Assembly: GCA_964423175.1 (NCBI GenBank)
Contig: CAYRDM010000005.1
Location: forward strand, 1 to 23,632
Length of the DNA stretch: 23,632 nt
Direction of reading: 5' to 3'
Origin: JBGQJN01 sp964423175
GTDB taxonomy: Bacteria > Patescibacteriota > Minisyncoccia > 2-02-FULL-40-12 > IGHO2-01-FULL-4-A
This document shows, piece by piece, positions 7,390-15,512 of the stretch. Positions within the stretch are counted from its first letter, which is position 1. The number at the start of each line of letters is the position of its first letter. Both the position numbers and the translations under genes were made by a program. Under the pieces are notes generated by a model. The model was not told the origin of the DNA, made no database searches, and was given only the letters and a program-made list of their open reading frames with translations.

Positions 7390-8778
7390 TTGAAGGGGAA
7401 AAGCGTTTTAATCCCCTTCCAACCAGAGATAAAAATCTTGAAAAAACCGATCTTATTACTAGGCGACATTCTCGCGCTATACATTTCTCTATTTTTAGCC
7501 ATTTTGATTCGCTACGGACAGCGAATCGATTTTAAATTTCAGTTAGGCTTCAACCTGATTCCATTTACTTTGGTATTTATTGTCTGGCTGATTATTTTTT
7601 ACATAACCAATCTTTACGAGATAAGCTTCACAAAAAATAACGTTAATTTTTTCTCTGCTTTATTTTACACGCTAATCGCAAGCTCTGTTGTATCTCTGGC
7701 GCTATTTTATTTCATTCCTTATTTCGGTATAACTCCGAAAACCAACCTTCTAATCTTTTCTGCATTCGTAACCGCAATTATGTTCGTTTGGAGATTTTAT
7801 TTTAATAAACTCAGTGCCAAAAGCGGCCACCACAATGATACCCTTATAATCGGCTTTAATGAGCAGTCGAAGGAGTTATATGATTTCCTGGTTTCAAATC
7901 CCCAACTTGGCTACAACGTTCTAGAAATAATAGACGTAGGGGATCAAAGATCACATGAAAACATCGAAACAATCGTCAAAAACAAAAAAATTAAAACTCT
8001 TATCTTAAGTCCGTCAGCTTACAAGGTGCCTCGTATAATAGACGCGCTGTACCGCCTAGTGGGTTTCGGTATAATTTTCTACAACCTTTCTGATTTCTAT
8101 GAACAGGCCACAGGAAGAGTTCCTCTGGGTGCAATAGACCAGGCGTGGTTTTTGGAAAACTTATCAGAGGGCAGCAAAAGAGTTTATGAACTTTCAAAAA
8201 GAATTTTTGATTTGATTTTTGGTGTCATCTTGGGCGCCATCTCCTTACCATTTTATCCATTTATAATGCTGGCGATAAGAATAGATTCTTCCGGACCAAT
8301 ATTCTACAGGCAAGAAAGAGTCGGCAAAGCTGGGAAAATTATAAAACTCATAAAATTCAGAACAATGTTTAATGATGCTGAAAAAAACACCGGCCCCATC
8401 TGGGCGGCCGAAGATGACAACAGGACCACTCGAGTCGGCAAAATAATCAGAAAAACAAGAATAGACGAACTGCCACAAATAATAAACGTGCTCCAGGGAG
8501 ACATGTCATTTGTCGGACCAAGGCCGGAAAGACCCGAATTTTATGAAAAACTTAAAAAAGAAATTCCTTTCTACGAAGAGCGCAACTTGGTCAAACCAGG
8601 TCTAACTGGTTGGGCACAAATAAAACACAAATTAGATTTTAGAGGAGGAATGACAGTAAAAGATACGTATGAGAAACTTCAGCACGACCTGTACTATGTA
8701 AAGAAGCGCTCCCTTATGCTCGACCTAGGCGTAGTGCTAAAAACGACCAACATTCTTCTCAAAAAGGCTCTGGGTTAA
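7390..8778 (+). CDS. Polyprenyl glycosylphosphotransferase (exopolysaccharide-initiating, WcaJ/WbaP-like)
   Basis: This membrane enzyme starts glycan assembly by moving a sugar-1-phosphate onto undecaprenyl phosphate. It is 462 residues: four to five N-terminal membrane segments (roughly residues 18-41, 50-73, 85-115 and 117-140), a nucleotide-binding-like central region, and a C-terminal bacterial sugar transferase domain. That domain has SKRIFDLIFG, KFRTM (about 320), RIDELPQ, GDMSFVGPRPE and LVKPGLTGWAQI, all family signatures. The start is uncertain. TTG at 7390 is the longest option; another in-frame TTG lies at 7438; no ATG fits near the N-terminus. This is the committed first step for the polysaccharide of the locus. 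Sugar specificity is not readable. Confidence 0.93.
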   Translation: MKGKSVLIPFQPEIKILKKPILLLGDILALYISLFLAILIRYGQRIDFKFQLGFNLIPFTLVFIVWLIIFYITNLYEISFTKNNVNFFSALFYTLIASSVVSLALFYFIPYFGITPKTNLLIFSAFVTAIMFVWRFYFNKLSAKSGHHNDTLIIGFNEQSKELYDFLVSNPQLGYNVLEIIDVGDQRSHENIETIVKNKKIKTLILSPSAYKVPRIIDALYRLVGFGIIFYNLSDFYEQATGRVPLGAIDQAWFLENLSEGSKRVYELSKRIFDLIFGVILGAISLPFYPFIMLAIRIDSSGPIFYRQERVGKAGKIIKLIKFRTMFNDAEKNTGPIWAAEDDNRTTRVGKIIRKTRIDELPQIINVLQGDMSFVGPRPERPEFYEKLKKEIPFYEERNLVKPGLTGWAQIKHKLDFRGGMTVKDTYEKLQHDLYYVKKRSLMLDLGVVLKTTNILLKKALG

Positions 8779-8784
8779 TTTATA

Positions 8785-8812
8785 TTGACTTATTCCGTAA
8801 TAATTGTATACT
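8785..8812 (+). promoter_or_regulatory. Canonical sigma-70 type promoter
   Basis: TTGACT (8785-8790), a 16-base spacer and TATACT (8807-8812) give a start near 8819 and a roughly 32-base leader to the ATG at 8851. It is among the best promoters in the window and drives a single gene. Confidence 0.7.
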
Positions 8813-8850
8813 AGCATACAGATTGTGTCCCTTGAAAACGAGGTATCCGA

Positions 8851-9456
8851 ATGAACTTAAGCAAAAACAGTATTCTCTACAAGATAGCCTACGGCTATTC
8901 TGACCTATTTAGTGGAAATTATAAGCAACGAAGCACAAACCTTTGTTTTTTATTCTGGAGAGTTTTATTTTCACTACTTTTCATTTGGCCGATTATAATA
9001 CTCGTAGTCCCAATATTACTTGCCATAACTTGGCTCGTCCTTACATTCATTATGTTCCTGTTTGGAGGCTATGCCAAATTTGAAAGAAACTTTGACGACA
9101 GTGAGACAGGCAACTATGGAGCCTTGGTACTTACGTTTGAACCGATAAGCAGTTGGCCTGAAATTATGGGCACAAAAATTTGGCCCTTACATATAATTTT
9201 ATCTTGCTTCTGTTTCACAGTATGCGGATGGACGATTTTAAACATCATGCGTGATTGGGCAGCCCTATCTGCAAATAGTTTTAACCTGGGATTCAAAATC
9301 TTCTTATCCATGATACTCTCCGGGTTCGTCGTTATTCTGCTCGGTTTATTTTTCAAGAATTCATCAAAGATCAAAGCGGGCGAATCTTACCAATTGTTTC
9401 GAGAATATTTTCGAGCAAAAAAAGAGAAATTCTGCCCTATTATAAGTTTTCGATAA
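8851..9456 (+). CDS. Membrane protein of unknown function
   Basis: I do not recognise this 201-residue protein. It has a cytoplasmic-looking N-terminus, a long hydrophobic stretch (about residues 33-72, likely two membrane segments), then a soluble loop (about 73-108, KFERNFDDSETGNYGALVLT). Two more membrane segments follow (about 110-132 and 147-169), then a basic C-terminal tail (REYFRAKKEKF). The start at 8851 is supported by GAGG with a seven-base spacing and a canonical promoter upstream. A terminator follows its stop directly, so it is monocistronic inside the polysaccharide locus. A role in glycan export or cell-envelope assembly is possible by location only. Confidence 0.75.
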   Translation: MNLSKNSILYKIAYGYSDLFSGNYKQRSTNLCFLFWRVLFSLLFIWPIIILVVPILLAITWLVLTFIMFLFGGYAKFERNFDDSETGNYGALVLTFEPISSWPEIMGTKIWPLHIILSCFCFTVCGWTILNIMRDWAALSANSFNLGFKIFLSMILSGFVVILLGLFFKNSSKIKAGESYQLFREYFRAKKEKFCPIISFR

Positions 9457-9478
9457 AACCGATAATAATCGGTTTTTT
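9455..9478 (+). terminator. Rho-independent terminator after the membrane protein gene
   Basis: AAAACCGAT (9455-9463) pairs with ATCGGTTTT (9468-9476) around a four-base loop, followed by a T run through 9478. The hairpin begins within the stop codon of the preceding gene. Confidence 0.85.
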
Positions 9479-9521
9479 AATTTGTTTAAATATTCCACCA
9501 CAAATATTCCGAAATTCAATA

Positions 9522-9550
9522 TTGACATTATCTGCTGCCACAATTAAATT
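9522..9550 (+). promoter_or_regulatory. Promoter of gmd, predicted leaderless
   Basis: A perfect -35 TTGACA (9522-9527), 17-base spacer and TAAATT (9545-9550) stand seven bases before the gmd ATG at 9558. Transcription would start on or next to the A of the ATG. The longer reading frame that begins with the TTG of this -35 is therefore not the real start. Confidence 0.6.
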
Positions 9551-9557
9551 AATAAAA

Positions 9558-10562
9558 ATGAAAAAAGCACTTATCACAGGTATAACAGGGCAGGACGGAT
9601 CGTTCTTGGCCGAATTCCTTTTGAAGAAAGGCTATCAGGTCCATGGTATGGTTCGCCGTGTTGCCGCAGAAGATCATGTCGCAAGAACCTCCAGAATAAA
9701 CCACTTGATTAAAAGCGGTAAAATTAAGTTGCACCAAGCGACGATGGAAAATTATCCCAGCATCTGCAATATCTTGACCAGGATTAAGCCTGATGAAATT
9801 TACCATTTGGCAGCACAAAGTTTCGTTTCATATTCCTTTGAAGATGAACATTCGACAATGCAAACCAACATAACCGGTACTCACTTCCTCTTGGCTGCTG
9901 CCAGCCAGATAGTACCTAAGGCAAAGTTCTATTTTGCCGCTTCAAGCGAAATGTTTGGCAATGTATTAGAAACTCCTCAAACAGAAAAAACGCCGTTCAA
10001 CCCCAGATCCCCCTATGGTGTATCCAAGGTCACTGGTTACCACCTTGCCCACTATCACCGCAATCATCCCAGCATTAACCAGTTTGTAGTATGCGGGATA
10101 CTTTTCAATCACGAATCAGAACGCAGGGGCATGGAGTTTGTAACAAGAAAAATCACCCACACGGCCGCATTAATAAAACATGGTTTGGCAAAAAAACTAT
10201 ACCTGGGCAACGGCGATGCAAAAAGAGACTGGGGTTATGCTGGAGACTATGTCAGAGCTATGTGGATGATGATGCAACAGCAAAAACCAGAAGATTATGT
10301 TATTGCAACTGGCGAAACCCATACTGTTAAAGAATTCGCCAATGAGGCGTTCAAAATGGCCGGTCTAGATCCAAAAAAACATATAGTCTGGAATAATCCT
10401 TTGGATGTAAGACCTTCGGAAGTTGATTTATTAATCGGTGATCCGGCAAAAGCAGCAAAGCTACTTGGATGGAAACCAAAAATAAAATTCCGAGAATTAG
10501 TCAAACTCATGGTTGAATCGGATCTCAAATTAGTCTCCTCAAAAATAAAAAACAGCAACTAA
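9558..10562 (+). CDS. gmd: GDP-mannose 4,6-dehydratase
   Basis: This enzyme converts GDP-D-mannose to GDP-4-keto-6-deoxy-D-mannose, the precursor of GDP-L-fucose, GDP-rhamnose and GDP-perosamine. The product is 334 residues. It shows GITGQDGSFLAEFLL (8-22), the NADP-binding RR (33-34), and the catalytic Ser129 and Glu131 in ASSEMFG. Tyr153 and Lys157 follow in SPYGVSK, then GILFNHESERRG, LGNGDAKRDWGYAGDYV and LLGWKPKIKFRELV. The start at 9558 matches the family N-terminus MKKALITG. With fcl, convergently encoded in the next block, it completes GDP-fucose synthesis. A second, divergent homologue lies at 19146-20150. Confidence 0.96.
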   Translation: MKKALITGITGQDGSFLAEFLLKKGYQVHGMVRRVAAEDHVARTSRINHLIKSGKIKLHQATMENYPSICNILTRIKPDEIYHLAAQSFVSYSFEDEHSTMQTNITGTHFLLAAASQIVPKAKFYFAASSEMFGNVLETPQTEKTPFNPRSPYGVSKVTGYHLAHYHRNHPSINQFVVCGILFNHESERRGMEFVTRKITHTAALIKHGLAKKLYLGNGDAKRDWGYAGDYVRAMWMMMQQQKPEDYVIATGETHTVKEFANEAFKMAGLDPKKHIVWNNPLDVRPSEVDLLIGDPAKAAKLLGWKPKIKFRELVKLMVESDLKLVSSKIKNSN

Positions 10563-10592
10563 CATAAAACCCACGCGCGTGGGTTTTATGTT
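10561..10592. terminator. Bidirectional terminator, perfect 32-bp palindrome
   Basis: The sequence from 10561 to 10592 is fully self-complementary: AACATAAAACCCACGC and its reverse complement. The stop codons of the convergent gmd (10560-10562) and Nudix gene (10588-10586) lie in the two ends of the palindrome. A-rich and T-rich flanks make it usable in both directions. Confidence 0.85.
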
Positions 10593-11035
10593 AGTATAGT
10601 TTCCAAAAATTTCCTTTGTTCTTTAATTGTATTCTCTGGTAGATCCTTAATACTTTTGAAAAACCTCCATTCCTTAGCCTGATTATCAAGAACGAAATTT
10701 TCAGACTTAGGAACGCACAACATCTCAAAAGCTATAGGCCATCCCCAGCCATTTCTTTCTAGCTTCTCGCTTGGAAATTCTATACAGCCTAATATTTTTA
10801 AAGTTTCCACATCTACCCCAATTTCATTCCTAGCAAATCTTTTTGCCGCCTCCTCCATAGTTTCACCGTATAAAACAGTTCCTCCAGGTATATGCCAAAG
10901 GCCTCGGTAAGGTTCTACGTCTCTAAGTGTTAAGAGTATGCCTTTGTCTGACTTAATCACAACGTCAACACAAAGTCTCGGCACCCTTGAATAGATATTC
11001 TTAAAATCCTCGTCTGATAATGATTTGTCATTCAT
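10586..11035 (-). CDS. Nudix hydrolase of the GDP-mannose mannosyl hydrolase type
   Basis: A 149-residue Nudix enzyme. Its pattern LSDEDFKNIYSRVPRL ... GILLTLRDVEPYRGLWHIPGG ... VLYGETMEEAAKRFARNEIGV follows GDP-mannose mannosyl hydrolase (Gmm/NudD). In particular the Nudix box has RFARNEIG in place of the usual RExxEExG, the same kind of relaxed box as the E. coli enzyme (RLTMAELG). That enzyme splits GDP-mannose or GDP-fucose to GDP plus sugar and may balance the GDP-sugar pool. I chose the ATG at 11035, one base after the ligase stop, because homology begins there. The longer frame to 11125 would overlap the ligase gene. Translationally coupled, last gene of the fcl block. Substrate is inferred from sequence pattern and context. 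Confidence 0.82.
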   Translation of the reverse strand: MNDKSLSDEDFKNIYSRVPRLCVDVVIKSDKGILLTLRDVEPYRGLWHIPGGTVLYGETMEEAAKRFARNEIGVDVETLKILGCIEFPSEKLERNGWGWPIAFEMLCVPKSENFVLDNQAKEWRFFKSIKDLPENTIKEQRKFLETILT

Positions 11036-11036
11036 T

Positions 11037-13328
11037 TTAAAATTCACGCCCGATGCTTTTAACGAACGCCCTTGCTTCATTCTCAAAATTTTTATCAAGT
11101 TGGGCCGCAATTCTCGCCTGTTCAACAGCTTGGTCTATCTTCCCTATTTTTGCATAGGCAGCAGCAAGCGAAGCATGGTACTGCGCGTTATCTGGCTTCT
11201 GATCAACTAGCCCTTCATATAATTGAGATATTTTCTCATAGTTATTCGATTTTACATAAAGATTAATCAGTCTTAAGGTGTCCGACTCATTAAACGTGTA
11301 GCCGTTTTTTATGGCCTGATCCACCTCTTTCAAACCCTCATCTACACGACCCATCTCGAAAAAGGTTGCTCCCAAATACCAGTTAGTTAGACCGACTGTG
11401 GGATTTAATTTTTCAGCAATCTGAAAATATTTTATTGCATTTGCATAATCTTTCTTGTTCAGATACCCTTGCGCAACCTCGTAATAAGTTCTTACAAAGC
11501 TTGGAGAAATTTCCAAAGCTTTCAACGAATTTTTTAAAGCTAAATCATTGTAAGGAGATGCTGGATCACTTTTACCCAAAACTATATAGCAGCGCGAAAT
11601 ATAAAGAAAAGGTAGATAATCTTGTTTATTTTCATCTACGTTTTTTTGAACTTCTTGAATTGTGTACAAAAGTGCAGCTGTCTCCTTGTCTCCCAATTTT
11701 TTAGAACTTGTGGTCTCCAAGACCCATTGGGCCAAACGATGCCTGTATTCATATTTGCCCGGAACATTATATGACAAGGCCTCTTTATATTTTGCTAAAG
11801 CTCCATCAAAATCCCCTCCCCAAGATCTGGTTATTGCTCTTGTTGTTGCATAATTCGCTTTAGATGGTATTACATTGGTTCTGTAAACAAAAAATATTAC
11901 CGCCAGCAAAGAAATAAACATCAAAACCTGCTGGCCCATGCTCATTCTAAAAATGACTGGCTGTTTAAAATCAGCCTGCTTGGATTGGTTGTCGGTATTG
12001 TTTGAGTGCGAATGCGATGTAAGCCAAGTAGCAAATGCCAGCATTGTAAAAAATGCGACAAAGTTTGCAGCGGTATCGAATATAAATGAATTGTGAATCA
12101 TGTAGGCAACAATGAGAGAGATTATGCCCATTCCGATAACACGTTCATCCTCTACTGGTCCTTTGATGATTCGCCTCCAAATCAAACGTATGGAAACTAT
12201 AAACATGGCCACATAAGCAAGGAAAGCGAAAAGTCCCATCGTAACCAACACCTCGACAAACATATTGTGAGCCCTATCGAAAAGTGTTTCCGAACCTATG
12301 CCCTGAAAAAACTTAGGATTGAAATGCTTTGAAAAAGGAACATCAAAATTTTCCGGTCCCCAACCAAACAAAATTGTTTTTGGAGTTTCGATCCACCCCT
12401 GCAATCCAGCATGCCATGCCCAAAATCTAGTATTAACAGTATAAGTACTGGGAGAAAAATCAGTTATTCTCTTGAGGTAGCTTGAGTTTTGAACAAAATT
12501 GGTTTTCTTAAAGGCAAAGGCAAAGGCGACGAACAAGACTCCAAGAATCAGAAGAGCAAATAAGATTTTCTTTGCAATCTGAGATTTGGAATTTATAGTG
12601 TACAAAAAAGTAAAAAGTAAAAAACCGATGCTCATACCTAGCATAGAACCTCTTACGGCGGTCATGAGGATGGCAATTGTATTGATCAAAATTGCTACCC
12701 ACAAAAAACCTCTATACCTTTGAGAGATCCACTTTGAAAATACTAGGGTTATTGCTGTGAACAAAGCGACTATCTGATACCCCGCGAAAAGGGCAGCATT
12801 TCCTATCGTACCGAATATTCTTTCGCGATTGCCAGAACCTATGAAAAAACTAATGTTTGTTTTTTGACCGAAACCGTAAAAAGCAGATAGAACCCCTACA
12901 AAAACGCTTAATCCCAAAAGCCTGAGCCAATCTTCACGAGTCCTAAAGACAGAAACTAAAATTAAAAAGAAAACTAGATAATGCAGAAAGCTCCAAAAAC
13001 CTCCCATTCTTTCTAAAGATCCCCAGAAACTTAAATAAGGATTAATACTAATTGCAGTAGAAACTCCGAAAATAAAAGTAAAAAGAGAAAAAACGGTTAT
13101 TATAATATTCGATTTCGGAATAAATTCTCTATTTTTTATAATTAAAAACAAATAAAAAACCGTGAGAATCTCTATTATGGACCTGAAGATTACAACTTTG
13201 CCAAAATGAAATGGAGAAATAAACTGAGAAAAAATCACTAAAGGAATAAAAGCGGCGGCATAAATACCCCACTTCAAAACGCTTACAATCCAAGGAGAAT
13301 TTCTAATTTGTCTATTTTTTTGTTGCAT
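11037..13328 (-). CDS. O-antigen ligase/polymerase (Wzy_C) family membrane protein with C-terminal TPR domain
   Basis: A large protein of about 763 residues. The N-terminal two thirds has around twelve hydrophobic segments. The O-antigen ligase core includes NTRFWAWHAGLQGW and, in the large extracellular loop, LFGWGPENFDVPF and FDRAHNMFVEVLVTMGLFAFLAY. The His in DRAHN is the conserved family residue. From about residue 480 there are at least four TPR units, for example GDFDGALAKYKEAL, KDYANAIKYFQIAEKLNP and GKIDQAVEQARIAAQLD. Members join or polymerise lipid-linked glycans on the outer face of the membrane; the TPR part probably binds a partner. I chose the ATG at 13328; a TTG at 13355 is the longer alternative. 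Between fcl and the Nudix gene in one operon. Confidence 0.88.
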   Translation of the reverse strand: MQQKNRQIRNSPWIVSVLKWGIYAAAFIPLVIFSQFISPFHFGKVVIFRSIIEILTVFYLFLIIKNREFIPKSNIIITVFSLFTFIFGVSTAISINPYLSFWGSLERMGGFWSFLHYLVFFLILVSVFRTREDWLRLLGLSVFVGVLSAFYGFGQKTNISFFIGSGNRERIFGTIGNAALFAGYQIVALFTAITLVFSKWISQRYRGFLWVAILINTIAILMTAVRGSMLGMSIGFLLFTFLYTINSKSQIAKKILFALLILGVLFVAFAFAFKKTNFVQNSSYLKRITDFSPSTYTVNTRFWAWHAGLQGWIETPKTILFGWGPENFDVPFSKHFNPKFFQGIGSETLFDRAHNMFVEVLVTMGLFAFLAYVAMFIVSIRLIWRRIIKGPVEDERVIGMGIISLIVAYMIHNSFIFDTAANFVAFFTMLAFATWLTSHSHSNNTDNQSKQADFKQPVIFRMSMGQQVLMFISLLAVIFFVYRTNVIPSKANYATTRAITRSWGGDFDGALAKYKEALSYNVPGKYEYRHRLAQWVLETTSSKKLGDKETAALLYTIQEVQKNVDENKQDYLPFLYISRCYIVLGKSDPASPYNDLALKNSLKALEISPSFVRTYYEVAQGYLNKKDYANAIKYFQIAEKLNPTVGLTNWYLGATFFEMGRVDEGLKEVDQAIKNGYTFNESDTLRLINLYVKSNNYEKISQLYEGLVDQKPDNAQYHASLAAAYAKIGKIDQAVEQARIAAQLDKNFENEARAFVKSIGREF

Positions 13329-13335
13329 TCTTAAG

Positions 13336-13341
13336 ATAATA
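13336..13341 (-). promoter_or_regulatory. Possible -10 element before the ligase gene
   Basis: TATTAT on the minus strand stands seven bases before the ATG at 13328, with a weak TTTGCA 17 bases upstream of it. It could be an internal leaderless promoter in the fcl operon. In AT-rich DNA this may be chance. Confidence 0.25.
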
Positions 13342-13370
13342 ACAAATAATAGCAACCTTGCAAAATAAAA

Positions 13371-14303
13371 TCAGTGATTCTTCAGGTACCAGTTAATGGT
13401 ATTTTTTAAACCAGTTTTAAAATCTGTTTTTGCCCTAAAACCAAATTCTTTTTGAGCTCTTTTAACATCTAACATTCTTTTGGGCTGACCATCTGGTCTG
13501 CTTTTATCCCAAACAATATTACCCTTAAAATCTGCTATTTCACAGATAAGCTTAGTTAGTTCTTTTATTGATATCTCCGTGCCCGAACCCAAATTTACCG
13601 GCTCGTTACCAGAATATCTTTCAGCAGCCAAAACCACACCCTCCGCTGCATCTTCTACATACAAAAATTCTCTTGTGGCTTTGCCAGTACCCCAAACTTC
13701 GATACTTTTTTTATTATTTTGCTTAGCTTCAAAAACCTTTTTTATAAGTGCCGGAATAACGTGGGAAGAACTTGGTTCAAAATTGTCTCTAGGTCCATAA
13801 AGATTTACTGGCAATAAGTAAACAGAATTAAAGCCGTACTGTTGGCGATAAGCTTGCGCCTGTACCAAAAGCATTTTTTTAGCCAAACCATAGGGGGCGT
13901 TAGTTTCTTCCGGATAGCCAGACCAAAGGTTCTCTTCTTTAAATGGCGTTGGGGTAAATTTTGGATAAGCACAAATCGTACCGATGGCAACAAATTTTTC
14001 AACTCCTGACTTTCTTGCAGCCTCCATCAGTTGAGTCCCCATCATTAAGTTGTCATAAAAAAGCTCGCCTGGTTTTTCTCTATTAAAACCAATTCCACCG
14101 ACTTTGCCCGCCAAATGAATGACAACGTCAACGCCGTTGACCATCCTAACGCAATTGGACATCTTTCTTAAATCATCTGCCCGGGAACTAGGGATTATAA
14201 TCTTGTTCTTATTTACACCTCTTTTTATAAGTTTTTCTGCAACAAAAGAACCAAAAAAGCCAGAACCACCAGTGAGTAGAATTTTTTTACCTTTTAAATC
14301 CAT
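13371..14303 (-). CDS. fcl: GDP-L-fucose synthase
   Basis: Fcl epimerises at C3/C5 and reduces GDP-4-keto-6-deoxymannose to GDP-L-fucose with NADPH. The 310-residue product has TGGSGFFGS (11-19), LAGKVGGIGFNREKPGEL, and GTICAYPKF with Thr109 and Cys111 in the catalytic positions. Tyr138 and Lys142 are in NAPYGLAKK, and His181 is in SSSHVIPALIKK. KATREFLYVEDAAEG and SRPDGQPKRMLDV complete the family pattern. Length is normal. It heads the minus block fcl - ligase - Nudix. No Shine-Dalgarno is placed correctly: a GGAG lies about 17 bases upstream, too far. Its substrate is the product of gmd at 9558. Confidence 0.95.
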   Translation of the reverse strand: MDLKGKKILLTGGSGFFGSFVAEKLIKRGVNKNKIIIPSSRADDLRKMSNCVRMVNGVDVVIHLAGKVGGIGFNREKPGELFYDNLMMGTQLMEAARKSGVEKFVAIGTICAYPKFTPTPFKEENLWSGYPEETNAPYGLAKKMLLVQAQAYRQQYGFNSVYLLPVNLYGPRDNFEPSSSHVIPALIKKVFEAKQNNKKSIEVWGTGKATREFLYVEDAAEGVVLAAERYSGNEPVNLGSGTEISIKELTKLICEIADFKGNIVWDKSRPDGQPKRMLDVKRAQKEFGFRAKTDFKTGLKNTINWYLKNH

Positions 14304-14354
14304 GTTCTGATTGTTGTAACTCCATTAATCAAATAAACCCTATTTATAAATGTT

Positions 14355-14383
14355 AAATTAGCAGAAAGACAGGCGGCTAACAA
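14355..14383 (-). promoter_or_regulatory. Promoter for the fcl-ligase-Nudix block
   Basis: On the minus strand TTGTTA (14383-14378), a 17-base spacer and TGC-TAATTT (-10 at 14360-14355 with an extended TGn) give a leader of about 45 bases before the ATG at 14303. The rest of the 126-base divergent gap holds only AT-rich sequence and no clear promoter for the plus-strand gene at 14430. Confidence 0.45.
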
Positions 14384-14429
14384 GTGTTTGTAAATATGAC
14401 GGTTTTATTATAGCCTGTGTATTATAAAC

Positions 14430-15485
14430 ATGCGCATATGTTACATAAACATAACTAAAAAAATTCCGCCACGAGATGCGGTCTATTTAAAAGGTCTAGA
14501 AAAAAACGGCTGTGAAATTTTATATTGCAATGACAACTCCAACGGATTTTTTAAAAAAATCTGGCAAATACTAAAAAAGCACTCCCAAATAAAAAATAAC
14601 TATGACATCCTCTGGGTTGGTTACACTGCGCACACCCTAGTTCCGATAGCCCGTCTAATGACCTCCAAAAAGGTAGTTTTCAACGCTCTGGGTTCGTTAT
14701 ATGAAGGAAAGATAATTTCTAGAAATCAGGCCCAAAAATTTTCTATAAAATCAACATACTATTGGCTCGTGGATTTTTTGGCTTTCCATTCCGCATCTAT
14801 CAGTCTTGTTGAAAGCGACAAACAAAAAATATGGTTAGAAAAGAAATTCTACATTAGATCAGAAAAATTAATGACCGCTCTAACGGGTGCCGACGATTCT
14901 ATCTTCTTAAACCAATCGCCTCAAAACAAACTACCGACTTTCTGCGTCTTATTTAGAGGCGGGTTCCTGCCTGAATCAGGAGTAGAATATGCCGCACGGG
15001 CCACAAAAATACTGCAAAATGAAAATATAAAATTCAGAATAATAGGCAATGGAATGATGGCGAATGAGGTAAAAACAATTCTAGGAAGCTTCGACTCAAA
15101 GAAAGTTGAATGGATAACAGAAAATCTAGAACAATCAGACCTTACAAAAATGATGCGAGAATGTCATTTAAGCCTGGGCCAACTTTCCGATCATGACAGA
15201 CTCCTGAGAACTATCCCCCACAAGGCCTTTGAAAGTATAGCGATGAAAATACCCTACCTTACGGCTCGAAATCCCGGAGTGCTTGAGATATTAGAAGAAA
15301 ACAAGACTTGCGCTTGTTGCAACCCCGCAGATCCTCAAGATTTGGCAGATAAAATACTCTTAATAAAAAACAATTATGGCAGATACCAAGAAATCAGTGA
15401 AAACGCCTATAAGCTATACGTCAGGGAAATGTCATCTGAGGTTTTAGCAAAAAAAGTGTTAGAAAGGATAGCCCATTTGACTTAA
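14430..15485 (+). CDS. Glycosyltransferase, GT4-like (GT-B fold)
   Basis: A 351-residue GT-B type glycosyltransferase. The C-terminal half carries the family signals: FRGGFLPESGVEYAARATKIL, FRIIGNG, and HKAFESIAMKIPYLTARNPGVLEIL, an E-x7-type nucleotide-sugar binding pattern with AFES near residue 270. The N-terminal half is a diverged acceptor domain (YDILWVGYTAHTLVPIARL, VVFNALGSLYEG). It is the first gene of a plus block followed by a dehydrogenase, an epimerase and a methyltransferase, and likely adds one of the sugars they make. There is no Shine-Dalgarno; the nearest -10-like sequence (TATTAT, 14420-14425) is only four bases before the ATG. Acceptor and donor are unknown. Confidence 0.85.
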   Translation: MRICYINITKKIPPRDAVYLKGLEKNGCEILYCNDNSNGFFKKIWQILKKHSQIKNNYDILWVGYTAHTLVPIARLMTSKKVVFNALGSLYEGKIISRNQAQKFSIKSTYYWLVDFLAFHSASISLVESDKQKIWLEKKFYIRSEKLMTALTGADDSIFLNQSPQNKLPTFCVLFRGGFLPESGVEYAARATKILQNENIKFRIIGNGMMANEVKTILGSFDSKKVEWITENLEQSDLTKMMRECHLSLGQLSDHDRLLRTIPHKAFESIAMKIPYLTARNPGVLEILEENKTCACCNPADPQDLADKILLIKNNYGRYQEISENAYKLYVREMSSEVLAKKVLERIAHLT

Positions 15486-15512
15486 TGCATTTTAAATATA
15501 TTGTTTCTTCAT

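Noticed and set aside
9522..9557. Upstream TTG start for gmd
   Set aside because: The TTG is part of a perfect -35 TTGACA, and the family N-terminus begins at the ATG at 9558.
11036..11125. Longer N-terminus for the Nudix protein
   Set aside because: It would overlap the ligase gene by about 90 bases; homology to GDPMH starts at MNDKSLSDEDF and the ATG at 11035 fits coupled translation.
14384..14429. Promoter for the glycosyltransferase at 14430
   Set aside because: TATTAT and TATAAA lie too close to the ATG and the only -35-like sequence (ATGACG) is poor; not strong enough to call.
15477..15502. Promoter before the dehydrogenase at 15513
   Set aside because: TTGACT and TATATT are only 14 bases apart, too short for a normal spacer.
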